A stretch of 64,000 nt of DNA from Celoporthe dispersa. Its lineage: Eukaryota > Ascomycota > Sordariomycetes > Diaporthales > Cryphonectriaceae. The first letter of the stretch is position 1, and every line of letters starts with the position of its first letter. Where the stretch lies: positions 620,001 through 684,000 of the forward strand of contig WAID01000003.1 of NCBI GenBank assembly GCA_016584495.1, given 5' to 3'. Position numbers and translations under genes: made by a program. Of this stretch, positions 34,871-46,989 are shown piece after piece. The notes beneath the pieces are model-generated. The model was not told the origin of the DNA and did not search any database. It saw only the letters and a program-made list of their open reading frames with translations.

Positions 34871-36315
34871 ATGTCGTCGGCTCCACCTCCTCCTCGGAGA
34901 CAAATTCGCGTGGGTATCATCGGCGCCGGCATAGGAGGCCTGACCCTGGCCAACGGGCTCCTCAACGATCCCGAGCAGCGATACGATGTGACCATCTACG
35001 AGCGGGACGTCGTCGCCTTCTCCCTGGAGCGTGGTGGCTACGTCCTCCGCATCGCCAACAACGGCTTTCACGCCCTCAAGTCGGTGACGGACAAGGAGGT
35101 CTGGCAGCAGCTCCAGCATGCGTGGCAGGAGGCCACCCCTCACGCCCCGGCCCTGGTCGACCCGGCGTCCTTTCGTGTCGTCTGGCGGCTCTCAGACGCT
35201 GCTCTTTACCCACAGAGCCTGCCTGTGGCGCGCTCAGGCCTAAGGAGTCTCCTAATCAAGAGGCCGCTGGAGCAGGGCCGCGTCCGCTTCAGCCACTCCT
35301 TCTCGAGGTTCGAGGTTGTCGAGGAGGACAGTAAAGATGACGATGATGATGATGATGGGCAGGGGGGGAGGAGGAGGAGGAGGAGGCACAAGGTCGCCGT
35401 TCATTTTGAGCGACCAGACGAGCACCCGCCTGCCGAGGTCGACCTCCTCATCGCCGCAGACGGCAGCAGGAGTCGTATCAACGCGCAGGTTGGCCTGCGG
35501 AACAAGGTCAAGGTGGAAGGCCTGTCCTTCTTGCAGGCCCGCGCCGAGATCAGTATCGAGGCCAGGGCCAGCCTGCCAGCGGTTCTGCGCGACGAAGGCA
35601 CACTGCTGATTGCTGGAGGGGCCTCCGTCTCAGGGTTCGCCAGCCTATACGATCACTATGACAGAGTCGACGAGGAGGGACAGGGCTTGGCTACTGTCAC
35701 GGGAGGGTCGGCGGCACAGCTGTTCTGGGCGGCAACGTTTCCCGAGGAGGAAGCGCAGGGGCTGGTCGACCAGGCAGGTGAGGACCACGGCGCGGTGAGG
35801 GAACAGGTGGCCCAGCACCTGGTCGAGATGGGCTGCGACCCGGCTGGGTTCCCCGCCGTGGTACGCACGGGAGCCGTCGTCGGCGATGTGCGGTTCACAA
35901 AGCGGGTGACGAGCTCCACAAAGCCTGCTGGCGACTGGCGTGGAGGAGACGCCTCTCTATCGCGTGTTATTCTTCTGGGCGATGCCATCCATCCCATGAC
36001 GCCAGGGCGAGGCATGGGCGCAAACCAGACCATGCTCGACGCTGCTGGCCTTGTTCGTTGATGGTCGAAGGGCTGGGCGGGAACGCCGTTGATGACGACG
36101 AGCACTGGCAAGAGGTGGTGCGCCAGTTTGACGAGGAAATGTATGACCGTGCGTTTAGGATGGTGAAGGCGAGCGAGGACATGACCAGCTTAGACCTGCG
36201 CCGCCGCTCAAGACGGCTGCTCGTTTCTCTTGCCAGGGCGTGCATGGCGGTGGCAGGCTGGGCGATGCCGGTCCTCCGTGTGTTTGGTCTCTATCGTCCA
36301 GATGTATGGGAGTGA
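34871..36315 (+). CDS. FAD-dependent monooxygenase 2 (one frameshift)
   Basis: Single-exon flavoprotein hydroxylase. N-terminal FAD motif GIIGAGIGGLTLANGLL (about residues 15-31). The DG motif appears as LLIAADGSRSRI and the GD motif as ILLGDAIHPMTPGRGMGANQ (about 365-384). Between about residues 153 and 175 is an insert of consecutive Asp then Arg residues, produced by GAT and AGG trinucleotide repeats at 35336-35385. The frame breaks at about 36057: one base appears missing next to a TT run (GTTCGTTGATGG), and the C-terminal 85 codons continue in the next frame, including helical MTSLDLRRRSRRLL and a hydrophobic segment. Correction gives 481 residues. Not closely similar to the monooxygenase at 14-15.8 kb. 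Substrate unknown. Confidence 0.85.
35336..35385. repeat. In-frame trinucleotide repeats (GAT)n and (AGG)n
   Basis: Two adjacent trinucleotide microsatellites inside the monooxygenase coding frame encode a run of Asp followed by a run of Arg. They are likely length-variable between strains. Confidence 0.7.
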
Positions 36316-36836
36316 TTCCTATTGATCTAGAGCCCTATTAGCACGGTGAAGTGTGATTTGTCCCTGTATTTGGTGTATTCTAGTACATACCATGATGAGC
36401 CAAGCAAAGAAGCCATACCGGTAGAGAATAAAGAAGAGTATTAATCTGAAAAAAGACTAGTAACAAAGCAGGTGTGATCACATGGTCTTCCATGTCGAGA
36501 ACCCTCAACCCTCGTAGTAAGTATTAGATATCACAAGACCCAGCTAGAAGGAGGTATCGTGGAGTGTCGTTTCTATTTCGATCTTGTGCATGCTTTCATC
36601 TGCTGCCTGCAGGTATATAACACACATTTATTTCCTTCCTCCCTTCCTCCTTTCCTCCCTCCCTCCACCCCGCTTCTCTTCTCTTCTCTTTTCTTTTCAG
36701 ATTTCCAACACTACACCACAACAAGGTCCTGTATTCATCACAGGACATAACCATAAACAAAGGCTAAAAAAAGAGCCTTGAAGTAGCCCTCTTCCATTTG
36801 TCTTCCCCTTCTCTCTCTTCCTGAGGCGTACGCAGT
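36316..36836. other. Intergenic region with pyrimidine-rich leader
   Basis: No gene seen. Positions 36630-36700 are a CT-rich tract typical of fungal promoter or leader sequence upstream of the next ATG. Confidence 0.4.
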
Positions 36837-38064
36837 ATGGCTTCCCTCCCGTGCCCATCATCTCCACCCGTCGACCGAGTCAAGAGCGAGGAGCCTGACG
36901 AGGGCGTTAGCGACCTCCTAGCATCCGTTCCCGCAGCCGATACCAACATCAGAGACCAGGAGCCAGACGAGGAACAAGACGATGCCAACAAGCGTATATT
37001 CTACGCCAGCTTTTTTTCACTCGTGGAAGATCCCTTGCCCGTCTCCTTCCAGTCTCTTAGAGTACCGTCTGTCCGCCAAAGATTTCCGAGCCGCTCGCAC
37101 TTACCTGAAACCCACGTGCCAGTATGTTCTCCCTTATACCGCCTCCACATGTTCATCAGCCAATTACGCTGGCCAACCTCATTTCTTTCTTCTCACTCAC
37201 ATCTCGACAGATACAACTCTGCCCGTGCAGACTTCTCCGAAGATAGGCGCTCTCTCAACCAGGACCAGTTACATGATTATCTAAGAATGCAGCTCGAGCT
37301 GTCCAGGGACGACACCGTGCACCCACTTTCCCAGGTTGACTATGAAGAAGCAGCCCAGGAGACCATCTGCGACATTGTCAACAAAATTGGCTACGTTCAA
37401 TACAGCCTTCATGAAGAGCGACTGGAGGAGGCCAACAACCGCTCCACCCTCAGCAGCCCGCAGCTTGACGATGTTCCTACTTTCATCATCCTGTCCACGT
37501 GCACCAAGAAATGGGAGGACCTGGAGTCAGAGGCCTACCAGTACCTCTGTTGTCCGCTGTCCCGGAGCGAAAAGGGACGAGTTCGTCTCGTCCTAGGGCT
37601 CCAGTTTATTGGGGACCGGGCCGTAGAGTACGACCCCCCGGACGATATACGCCTGACCATTTGGCGTAACGACCGGCCTAACTTCCCTGCGCCCATGGCC
37701 TGCGTCCCCCACAAAATCGTGGACATGGTTAGTCTTCTTCCACCTATTCAGCGTGTCGCGTATGTTTATTATATGGCTGGGGCTGACGCTCTTCCCCCTC
37801 TACCTTATGCTCCACTGCCAGATGCTTCGCGGAGACGACGCCCCCCGCCACGCCTTCCATGCCCCGATTCCCAAGATTACTTGGCGGGACTTCATGCCTC
37901 CTTTCTTGCACGGCCCTGACGTTGACTACCACAACGAAGGCCACATGGAAGCAATGCGCATGCTCATGGAGGCTATGGAGAAATTTCCTATTTGCATCGA
38001 GATCGATACGATGCTGGATGTGATTGATGGTATTGAGTATGACGGAGATGAGGATGAGGCCTAA
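36837..38064 (+). CDS. Hypothetical acidic protein, three exons
   Basis: Exons 36837-37121, 37211-37727 and 37822-38064 with GT-AG introns (89 and 94 bp). One extra base, best placed in the T7 run at 37011-37017, separates the N-terminal frame from the rest. After removing it the length is 347 residues and all junction phases agree. The N-terminus is acidic (SEEPDE, QEPDEEQDD), then YRLSAKDFRAARTYLKP, a helical middle (DYEEAAQETICDIVNKIGYVQ), WRNDRPNFPAP, and an acidic C-terminal end (DGDEDEA). No recognisable domain, signal peptide or membrane segment. Function unknown. Confidence 0.65.
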
Positions 38065-38582
38065 GCACATCACTGATACAAATGGGCTGAAGGAAATGGG
38101 TATCATCGACTTTTTTTTTTTTTAAAGAAATGAAAAGTTTTTCTCTTGTTCCTAAGAAAAGAAAAGAAAAAATAGAGAAAGAAAGCTTTCGGTTTTTTCT
38201 TTTTTAAAAAAAAGTCTTTCTGGAGGAAAGTTTCCTCCCCAAAATTCTTCATCTTTTGCTTCTGAAAACCAAGAGTGAAGCTCAGATGCTTTCGGATCAG
38301 TTCACCATGAGATTACAGAGATTACAGGACAAAGCGAGAATTGTGGCATCACTCAACCGCTTTAGCCATGCCCCCTAGTCTACATTGAATAATTACATGC
38401 ATGTCTTGTGTGCATAACCTCCCAGCTACTTTCCTAGGGATGTGACTAAATCAGAGTAGAGTAGTATGTACGAATTATGCGAGCACTAAAAGGATGACCA
38501 TCCCCAGTGCTCACTGGAAATGATGTGGTCTATTTGGACAGGAAGGACTCGCACACAAACCCACAAACCGCCATTTACAGAA
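38065..38582. other. Convergent 3' intergenic region
   Basis: Between two convergent genes. It contains A- and T-rich homopolymer tracts (38110-38220) that could form imperfect hairpins and serve as 3'-end signals. No gene. Confidence 0.4.
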
Positions 38583-40052
38583 TCACACTTCTTGCATGGC
38601 GAGATCTTCATTGTATTTTGCTCCCATCAGCCACCATAACCGTGGTGCCTCTCCATCCTCTTGGCCATTATTAGCACTTAACAGGCTGTCTTTTCCCTTC
38701 TCGTTCATAGAATATATTGCAGCAGCAGTCTAAGATCACATAAACACATCGTCAGCGCCTTTATGAACATAAAAGAACGCAAAGAGAAAGAGAGGAGAGG
38801 GGCTACTGACCATGCCTAGTGTTAGATGGATGGCACCTTCGACTGCCAGCCATGGCTCGTAGAGCCTGGCGGGGCCTCGAGCCTTTAATCATATCCATTA
38901 TGTTGCTGGCGACAACCTGTGCCTGGGTCATAGCAGCCCGGCCCATCTTGGGCCCCTTTGTATCCGCAACATCGCCCAGGGCAAACCAGCGATCACTGCC
39001 GCCGGTGGAGGAGGAGTCGACCTGTAGTGTAGGGCGAACGCGGATCCTAGCAGAAGCCGAATCAACGGCGTCTGGCAAGACATCTCTTAAGAGTCCAGAA
39101 TTCGGTACCTGGCCTGTGCAAGGGATCTGACGAACATGAGCCAGGTCAGCAAGCACCAAATCCGTCTCACACGCCAAAGTGGGTAAGAGATTCTCTCCTG
39201 CTTACCACCAAGTCAAAGTTCTCTACCGAGCCGTCAGGGAGCTGCAGCGCCTGCATCTCCTTGCCCGACCCGTCGACATCCGCGGCCATGAGCTTCGGGC
39301 GCACCCCGAGACGTGTCTCGATCTTCAAGTCCCGCATGCCCTGCAAGGTGCGCTCATGAAGCCTCTCGCCGTACCCATTCATCAGCCTGTCCCTCGAGTG
39401 GAACAGGGTCACCTTCTTGTCAGGGTAGAAGCTGGCAATATCCGTGGCCAGCTCGACCCCCACGGCACCGCCGCCCACGACCGCAATCGAGTTGGCCTCG
39501 TGGACGCTGCGCTGCGTCGCCCTCAGCTCCTCGCATGCCCCATGTTTATCCCGCTGACGCGACCTTCGAGGGCCGAGGCGACGAAGTCCCCGTCGCGAAG
39601 ACGAGAAAATCGCAGGGCAGGACCTCCCCCGACGCGAGCCTGAGCGAGCCGCCCTCTGTGATCTCGACAGCCGTGTCCTGCCTCCTCTCGAAAATCCCCT
39701 GGGGGGTGCCGCTTCGGCCGTCACATAGGATCTCGTCGTACGGGATGAACGCCTTGGGCTCGTGGCCCGGCACGACGCAGTACCGCGGGAGCACAAACAG
39801 GGAGTGGAAGTGGCTGTTCTTCTCAACCACCACGACCTTGTAGTCGCCTGGGAGCGTCTCGCAGAGCCGTCGGGCCAGGAAGATGCCGGCGTAGGAGCCG
39901 CCGATGATGACGATGGTCTTTTGGGCCTTGGCGGCATTGTAGGTGAGGCGGTGGATGAAGGCTGCGGGCTTCTGGATCATCCGTTTTCCAGCGACAGAGA
40001 GGAGATAAGGAATGGCAAAGCGGATGAGCGTGATAATATCTACCAAAGCCAT
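38583..40052 (-). CDS. AMID/FSP1-like FAD/NAD(P) oxidoreductase (two frameshifts)
   Basis: Pyridine-nucleotide-disulfide-type flavoprotein of the AIF/AMID/NDH-2 group, likely an NAD(P)H-quinone oxidoreductase. Exons 40052-39206, 39126-38811 and 38729-38583. The N-terminal hydrophobic stretch could anchor it to a membrane. FAD motif IVIIGGSYAGIFLARRL (about residues 47-63), CDFLVFATGTSS, NAD motif IAVVGGGAVGVELATDI, and WFALGDVADTKGPKM near the C-terminal FAD site. It ends LYEPWLAVEGAIHLTLGM, then an exon rich in charged residues. Two extra bases break the frame, one in a CCC run at 39550-39552 (GGG on the coding strand) and one in the G4 run at 38871-38874. Removing both gives 435 residues with consistent intron phases, so I infer sequence errors. 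Confidence 0.87.
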
Positions 40053-42109
40053 GATTCTGTGAGCGTAAAAGGGGCAGTATGTATGTAATTATATGTCTAG
40101 AGAGGCTGGTTGTGCTGCTGGACAGGGGAAGATGAAAGTAAGAAAAAAAGATATGGAAAATACATCAAACTCGAACTCGATCCATGTCGACGATGATGCC
40201 TACCTTTATTTCACCTCTCGGAAGCTGAGCGACTACGGGCACAGACACGCCCCTTCTTGGTCTCGTTCTCGACAGGGCAACCCGATCTTCTTCAAAACAC
40301 CGGACCTCCGAGACGGCCTTCCGAAAAAAGAACACTCGGGGACGGGGTCTCCTGTTTAGCCGCAGTAGCATCCACCTGCCAACGAGGCCGTCAGCAAAGG
40401 AGGCTTGACACGCAGACAAACTGGACCAGACCCACACGAAAGATGGCAGCACGACGAATAAAAGACATATTTACGATCTTATCAGATCCTTTAGCGTCGG
40501 GCCCTGAACTGGTCGGCACTCCCGAGGCCGGCGAATTTCCCGGTCCCGATCTTCGGATATCTGCTCCTTCTCATCCTTGAGGGGAGGCTGGCCACGTATG
40601 TAGTGTCGGATGGATGGTATACGGAAAGTTCCTTTCTTGCTTACGTGTAAAATCCTTCTTCTCATAATATCGACCGTCCAGCATGGTCACAGGAGGATTG
40701 GCCATCTGACCGCGAATAGCATGGCCACACCAACTAGCCTGTTTTGCGTGCAGCTGGAGCCTGGAACACACAATATTGAGCTGGGAGTTGTTGTATACAC
40801 TTGCAATGAATATTGGTGGGCAAATGGCTGAATCAACGTCGTCAAGAAGGATATATAGTAGAAACTCACTGTAGCAGTCAGTGCTTGTGAGCCATCACAG
40901 CTGCTAATGGCTCCATTTTAAGCCTGTGATGAGCCTAGGCAATAATCCCCCCTGCGATGGGACGCGGAATAGCCTGGGGCCCTTGTACGCGCAGCCCACT
41001 CAAGCGCTGAAGGCTCCTGTTGCAGCACTAGGATCGGGCCCGATCTAGCGCCGTCCGCCTGAGCATCCATAGTCGTCGTCGTCACCCTCCCTTTCCCCCT
41101 CGTCATCATCATAGTCACCGCCACCACATCTTTCGAAATACCCTTGGAAGACGAGATGGCCCTGCTTGTTTGTGCTTTTCGCCAGGTCCTGCCCGCTCGC
41201 AACCTCCATACAATCTCTCGACTTATTCAGCAGAAGCTCGATCTCGACTTTCGCGTGCGTGGCTGTCATCCTGCGCGACGGGTATTGCTCTCGGGCTACA
41301 ACTGAGACCCTTAGGGCGGTCCTGTGCTCCTTGTTGCTGGGATTGGAGCCTGTGATCCCATCTACACAAATGACGTCTCACAGGCTGGGCCATCACGAGA
41401 TCACATGCTCTCTGTTGTTTCTATCACTTGGCACAATAAGCCCGAAATAGGGGGCACAAATTGTGCGAGGGCCAGTGAGTAACTGGCCTGGGCCCATGCA
41501 CGGCCCTACTAGCCAGCCATCATCTAGATAGCCTCAGCCTTTCTGGCTGGTCGTCCTTTCTTATTTTCCCTCTGTGATTTCAAATACGAGACGAACTATG
41601 GCAAACTGATCGCCTGTGATGTTGACTATTCTCCGAACGGAGTGAAGAATAATACTCGTATAGGCCTTTCTATCCCTGAGTGGCTTGACGATCTGTGAGC
41701 AACAGAGCCTTGAAAATAACATCTGCACGTCGCTGCATAAAGAGGGTCAAGAAGCCAATGGGTGTGTGTCTTCAACGGGGTTAATGTGGCAGGGTGTGGC
41801 CCGTGCACGATAGGGATAGCCCATATCGCGCACGGATGCCAAGGCCAGAGTAGATAGCTTATCAACACCAACATCAACATCAACAACAACAATCCAGAAC
41901 GGTGACCTTCACTTTTTTCCGTATGTACGTACAAGGCCCAGCCAACAGGCTCCTTTATGACTGCATAACAACTCACCACCCACCTGCGGCACCTTTTTCC
42001 TGAGAGTCTACCACACTGGCCATCACAACAGTAAGCATCCAGTTCTCCGTCTCTTCTTTTTGCATACAACCTCGCATACTTTCAAAAAGGCATAACTGGT
42101 TTCCTCAAA
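40053..42109. other. Intergenic region
   Basis: About 2 kb between the 5' end of the AMID-like gene and the 3' end of the aldo-keto reductase, both on the minus strand. Short open frames on both strands have no recognisable content. A CAACATCAACA-type short repeat is present at 41860-41892. Confidence 0.4.
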
Positions 42110-43590
42110 TTACCTCCCTCGGCCCCAATCATTCGCCGGCTTAGGCTTATTATCGAGGATAGCCTCGATCTCCTCCATAACCTCGGGCGTAAGCTTTTCA
42201 ACGAAATCCAGCGCCTTGCAGTTATCCTCTATCTGCTGGGTCTTTGTAGCCCCGATGATCGTGGTTGAGACGTTGGGATTCTTCATGGTCCAGGCGAGGG
42301 CGAGCTGTGAGGTATTCCCGCCCAACCTCTCGGCGAGCTTGGTCAGCTTCTTGACCTTCTCGATCATGGCTTTGCCCTCGTCCGTCTGGAGGCTCTTGAC
42401 GGTGCTGGAGAAGAAGTCCTTGTTGGTAGCGAAGCGGGAACCTGGCGGGATGCCGTCGTTATAAGTTCCAGCAAGGAGGCCATTTTTTAAAGGTGACCAT
42501 ATCGTGGTCCCGTAGCCGTACTGGTCAAAGAGCGGCTTGTACTCGACCTCGAAGCGCTCACGGTGGAAGGCGTTGTACTGCGGCTGCTCGGCGACGGGCG
42601 CCACCAGGTTGTGCTTCTCGGCCAGGTGGATAGCCTCGGCGATTTGGATGGGAAGCCATTCTGACGTTCCCCAGTAATAGGCGAGGTTCAGGTTACGGAT
42701 GACCTGGGTGAAGCCCTCGACGATCTCGAGCATGGGCGTGCCCGCATCCGGGCGATGAGCAAAGACAATGTCCACATAGGTCCCGAGGCGGGACACGCTG
42801 GACTTCAGGCCCTCGACGATGTGCTTGCGCGAGAGGCCGCGGGTGTTGGGCTCCTTGCGCCCCGTGCCGAAGAAGATCTTGGTCGTGAGCACGTACTCGT
42901 CGCGGGGCCAGTCCAGTTCCTTGAGCGCTCTGCCCATCTCCACCTCGCAGCCGCCGTTGGCATAGCCCTCTGCGGTGTCAAAAGTTTGCTATTTTGGGTA
43001 AAGTGTCAGCTCTCTCTCTCTCTCTCTCTCTCTCGCTTGTGGGAGGGTGGCAGAGGGAAAGGAGGAGGAGGAGGAGGAGGAGGAGGAGGAGGAGGGAGGG
43101 AGGAGTGGGAAAGAGGAGAAGAATGGGGTCTCACTATGCCGTGATCCCAGGCCGTTTGCAGGCACTCTTTCACAATATCGCCGGTCTGGGGCCCGCCATA
43201 GGTAAGCCAACCGCCAAGGGACAAGGCCGAGACCTTGAGGCCTGTGTTGCCCAGGTAGTTGAACTTCATGTTCTTTGGCTCGTAAGCCGTGCGAACAGTG
43301 GGATGCACGGGAGACATGGCTGCTGCTGCTGCTGCTGCTGTTGTTGATGATGATGATGATGAATAGTATCGGATAGTGGAGGATGGAAGGGAAGGAAATG
43401 GTGTTTTCCTGTCTGGCGTCCCGGAGGAGGACGAGGAGGGGTACGAGGAGGGGTAGTAGTTATATTTGAGGTGGACTGGTGCCGGTGTTATTGTGCGCAG
43501 GCAAAGACCGAGGGAACCAGAACAAGAGACGGCACGACGGTGAGGGGCAGCTATGAGAGTTTTCGGCGTTAAGCTAATCAATGACGGCAT
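42110..43590 (-). CDS. Aldo-keto reductase, voltage-gated K+ channel beta-subunit type
   Basis: NADPH-dependent aldo-keto reductase resembling fungal Kv-beta-like proteins. Two exons, 43590-43135 and 42988-42110, join in phase to 444 residues with no defect: WDHGI is followed by QTFDTAEGYANGG. The catalytic tetrad is visible as Asp and Tyr in FDTAEGYANGG, Lys in LTTKIFFG and His in DIVFAHRPDAG. The cofactor region includes PLKNGLLAGTY and TTIIGATKTQQIEDN. The first about 100 residues form a Ser/Pro/Ala-rich extension with basic residues, possibly mitochondrial targeting; a second start at the internal MSPVHPTVRTAYEP would give a standard-length enzyme. The intron (145 bp) is filled by CT/GAG microsatellites. 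Confidence 0.9.
43012..43100. repeat. CT and GAG microsatellites within intron
   Basis: A (TC)n run at 43012-43034 and a GGA/GAG run at 43056-43097, both within the aldo-keto reductase intron. On the coding strand they make a long pyrimidine tract. Confidence 0.8.
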
Positions 43591-45015
43591 TACAAATCAG
43601 GCAAATGGTTGGATAAACGGATACGGGAGCGAGGGAGGGGAAAGGAAGCTTTCGTGTCTCGTTGCAGCCTGGGCGAGGTGATAGGTTCTGATCTCTCTAC
43701 GGAGTACTGAATAATAAAGCCAGAATGAGAAGAGCTATGGAATCAACTCTGGAAAACAAGAGGTGGGTGAGCTCCTGTGGCCCACCCCTGGACAAGAGAC
43801 AGCAGAGGGTGAGGTCGAGAGAGAGGGAGAGAGAGAGAGAGAGAGAGTCGCAAGCCTGAGGGCAGCCTGGAGGGAGGTTACATCGTGCTACTTTGATTGT
43901 CTTGATTGCCGAGCAAAACAATGCTCATAGAGGACCCACAGCAAGCTTGTCGCATCATACTATTACAAGTGGTTGGGATTTGGGAGAGAAAAACCCCTCC
44001 CCCTCCTTTCTGCGTCCTCTCCCCCCCCCCACCACCCCACACACACACATTCTTTTCCTCCACCCCACTAGAACCAGCTCATACTGCCCTCTGCCCCTGC
44101 TGAGCCTCCAGGCGGCAGAGTCCACGGCCCCACAATCTCCCGCTGGATATCGAGCGGGGGTCCGTTATTTTGAGAGAGAGAGAGAGAGAGAGAAAAGAAG
44201 GTCCAGGAACCAAGAAAAAGGCGATGATATTTTTGACTCGGCGTACTACAGCAGTGACGAGGTACGGTTCACGGGCAGGGGTGAAGGTTTGCTAGTGCTC
44301 ACCTCCAAACATGCGGATGAGTACTAACACTTATACACCCCGAGGAGGGACGCACCACAACCTCGTCACCTCGATGCTAATACTGTACAAAAGTACCAGA
44401 TGAAAACATGCAACTGAGATCCTCCCAGGCTCACAGAATCCCGAAAACCGAGGCAGGTGCAGAGGACCAGAGTACCTTTCCAGGGTCTACATGATAGATC
44501 ATATGGCCCCCGCATCTTTCTGCAGTGCATCAGCCGGAAACGGCGGAGCCTGCATGCACCTCAATGTGCCAACGGGCCAGCCCATCAACCTCAATGGACA
44601 GCCCAGCCAGCCTGCGGGCGCAGTTGGGCCATTTAGGCCACACATTCTTGCCCTCCCTCGCCCTCATGGCGGCAGGTCGTCGAATCATCATACGATAGCT
44701 TGCTGACCCGCAGCGGAATCACGGCGCAGCTGTGACAAGTTAACTACAACGCGCGTTGACGAGCTGCAAGCAGTGACCCCCGCCTGGGTGTTACATAAGT
44801 GTGTGTGTGTGTGTGTGTTATATATATACACATACACATATATTCATATATATACATGCATGTATCCCTCCATCTGCCTGTCCACCTGTTCAGAGCAGGG
44901 TCAGAAGATCTTGCAAGGCTGCTGGCAGAACACACACAAACGGGTACAGTGACAAACACACACACACGCACGCACGCACACACACAAAACATACAACCCA
45001 ATACAGACAGGCGCA
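43591..45015. other. Microsatellite-rich divergent intergenic region
   Basis: No supported gene. Contains (GA)n near 43815-43850 and 44173-44192, a C-rich then CA run at 44020-44050, (GT)n at 44801-44819, and a CA-rich tract at 44940-45000 leading directly into the next ATG. It also contains CTACGGAGTACTG at about 43698. Serves as promoter region for both flanking genes. Confidence 0.5.
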
Positions 45016-46026
45016 ATGGCCACGTTCAACAACGTTGGGGCAACGATGGACGACCTCGACAAGAAGGCACTCGTCACCAAGCGCGGCTTCAACTACACCT
45101 ACTACTCATCCCCTGCCATACGGGGCAAAGCCACCATCCTCCTGCAGCACGGTTTTCCCGACTCCGCCCACGTGTGGGAGTTTTTGATCACCCGGTGCCT
45201 CGTGCCCGCCAATTACGGGATCATCGCCCCCGATATGCTCGGCTACGCTGGCACCGACAAGCCCGAGGACCCCGCGCACTACAAGATGAGCGGGATCGCC
45301 GCCGACCTGGTCGACATCCTCGACGCCGAGGGGGTGCAGAAGGTCATCTCGCTCGGCCACGACTGGGGCTCGCGCACCGCACAGGCGCTGTACAACCACT
45401 ACCCGCATCGCGTCGACGGCCTGGTCATGTTCAATGTCACCTACAGCCCGCCGACGGCGCAGCCTTTCGACCTGGACGCGGCCAACGCGCACACGGCGCA
45501 GAGATTTGGCCGCGGCCTGTTCTGGTACTGGAAGTTCTTCACGTCAGACGACGCGCCGCGGCTGATGCGGGACAACGTAGACGTCCTGTTCGACGCGCTG
45601 CACACGCCAGAGGTCTGGGAAGACATCCTCTGCGAGGAGGGCGCCACCCGCAGGGCCGTCGAGACCCGTGGGGCCGGCTTCAACCTCACGCGGCGGCAGT
45701 ACGCCACCGAGGAGATGAAGGAGGCCTTTGTGGACAGGTTCCGGCGGGACGGGTTCGAGGCGCCCGTGTGCTACTACAAGAGCATGGTGTTTGGCCTGCA
45801 GGACGGCGACAGCAACCTCGAGAACAATATCGTGCGCGTGCCCATCTTGTACGTTGGTTACAACGAGGACTACCTCTGCAAGCACGACCTGATGAGTGAC
45901 AACATCCGTGATGGCTTCACACCGTTTGTTACCATGACAAGGCTGGAGGGAGGACACTGGGGCTTTGTAGAGTTTCCAGCGAGGGTCGGGTCCATGCTAC
46001 TAGAGTGGCTCGGATACCGCGAGTGA
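45016..46026 (+). CDS. Epoxide hydrolase-type alpha/beta hydrolase
   Basis: Alpha/beta-hydrolase-fold enzyme of the soluble epoxide hydrolase group, opening epoxides to diols. Single exon, 336 residues, intact. Oxyanion motif HGFPD from His45, nucleophile Asp116 in GHDWGS, and catalytic His314 in GGHWGF. The lid region contains two candidate Tyr residues (FWYWKFF and VCYYKSM). Asp rather than Ser at the nucleophile position favours epoxide hydrolase or haloalkane dehalogenase over esterase. No signal peptide, so likely cytosolic. The ATG is preceded by a CA-rich leader. Confidence 0.9.
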   Translation: MATFNNVGATMDDLDKKALVTKRGFNYTYYSSPAIRGKATILLQHGFPDSAHVWEFLITRCLVPANYGIIAPDMLGYAGTDKPEDPAHYKMSGIAADLVDILDAEGVQKVISLGHDWGSRTAQALYNHYPHRVDGLVMFNVTYSPPTAQPFDLDAANAHTAQRFGRGLFWYWKFFTSDDAPRLMRDNVDVLFDALHTPEVWEDILCEEGATRRAVETRGAGFNLTRRQYATEEMKEAFVDRFRRDGFEAPVCYYKSMVFGLQDGDSNLENNIVRVPILYVGYNEDYLCKHDLMSDNIRDGFTPFVTMTRLEGGHWGFVEFPARVGSMLLEWLGYRE

Positions 46027-46989
46027 TCTAGTCTGGGCCCGGGCACCGGTTTTTTTCTAGGGAGGGGGGGAGGGGAAGGGGCGGGTTTCTCCCCCACTGG
46101 TTGCTCCCCTTCCAGGGGGGTTCAGCTTGCTCGCTCGAGTTTGCTCGAGACGCTGCAGATGTGAAGGATGACTCTGGAGCCGATGAGCCTGGAACTAAGG
46201 AAAGACTTGTTGGTGAGCAGTCTTGGGGAAGGGTGGGGGGGGGGGCGCCATGTGTCACAGTATGGAAGACTGACGCAGACAGGCAGGGGAGTCCCTCAGT
46301 CTTGATCAGCCCAGCAGTCGTTGGTCTGTATTTCGTGATCTCCCCGCTATCCTCGCCTCCATGCATGGCATGGCCGAGGATAGTGCCCAGCGAGAGGAGA
46401 CCATCCGTCAGGATCACCTCCAGTGGATTTCAAGTCAGCACTCAGATAATACCTCATACCTCGGCGGTATTCTTCAGAGGACTATCACTCAAGACCTTGG
46501 AAGAAAAGTCCAGTAACATGTTGCACCCTGCTTGCAACTTGGATCCCGATCGTGCACCGCGAAGTTGCGAAGGAGGAGTTGCTCTTAAGCATCTACTACA
46601 TGAGATACTCTGCATGTCGTCTCTGTCGACAGAACGGACACATACACACAACACACACACACACACGTGCATCGCCTCGTCTCTAAATAAGTGGACGGAA
46701 ATAGTGTAAATCCAGTTGATGCTTTCATTATGGACATCTGAACCCCCTTCACATATGTACAACGTGCCATCTCAGTTCCTGAGGGTAATACCTTTTCATA
46801 ACCGCAGCCAGAGCCCATGCACTAGAATAACTCTTTGTCCCCCCGACAAACCACTCATACAAATCATGCCATACCCTCCAAAGTGTTCATCCAGACGCCA
46901 AACTCAAGTAATTCATACAATGACAACCAAAAACATACATATACACGAACTCCATGATGTGGTGTACTGGAAGAAATCACCTCCCACTC
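46027..46989. other. Convergent intergenic region
   Basis: Between the epoxide hydrolase and the convergent glucanase gene. G-rich run near 46237-46247 and (CA)n near 46648-46665. A 202-codon open frame on + at 46101-46709 is not convincing as a gene. Confidence 0.4.

Noticed and set aside
42975..42995. Suspected frameshift in the aldo-keto reductase at an A4 run
   Set aside because: Using the acceptor at 42989 the exons join in phase (GI|QTFDTAEGY) and total length is divisible by three, so no indel is needed.
46101..46709. + strand open frame of 202 codons between convergent genes
   Set aside because: Low-complexity (CA repeat near its end) and no recognisable content.
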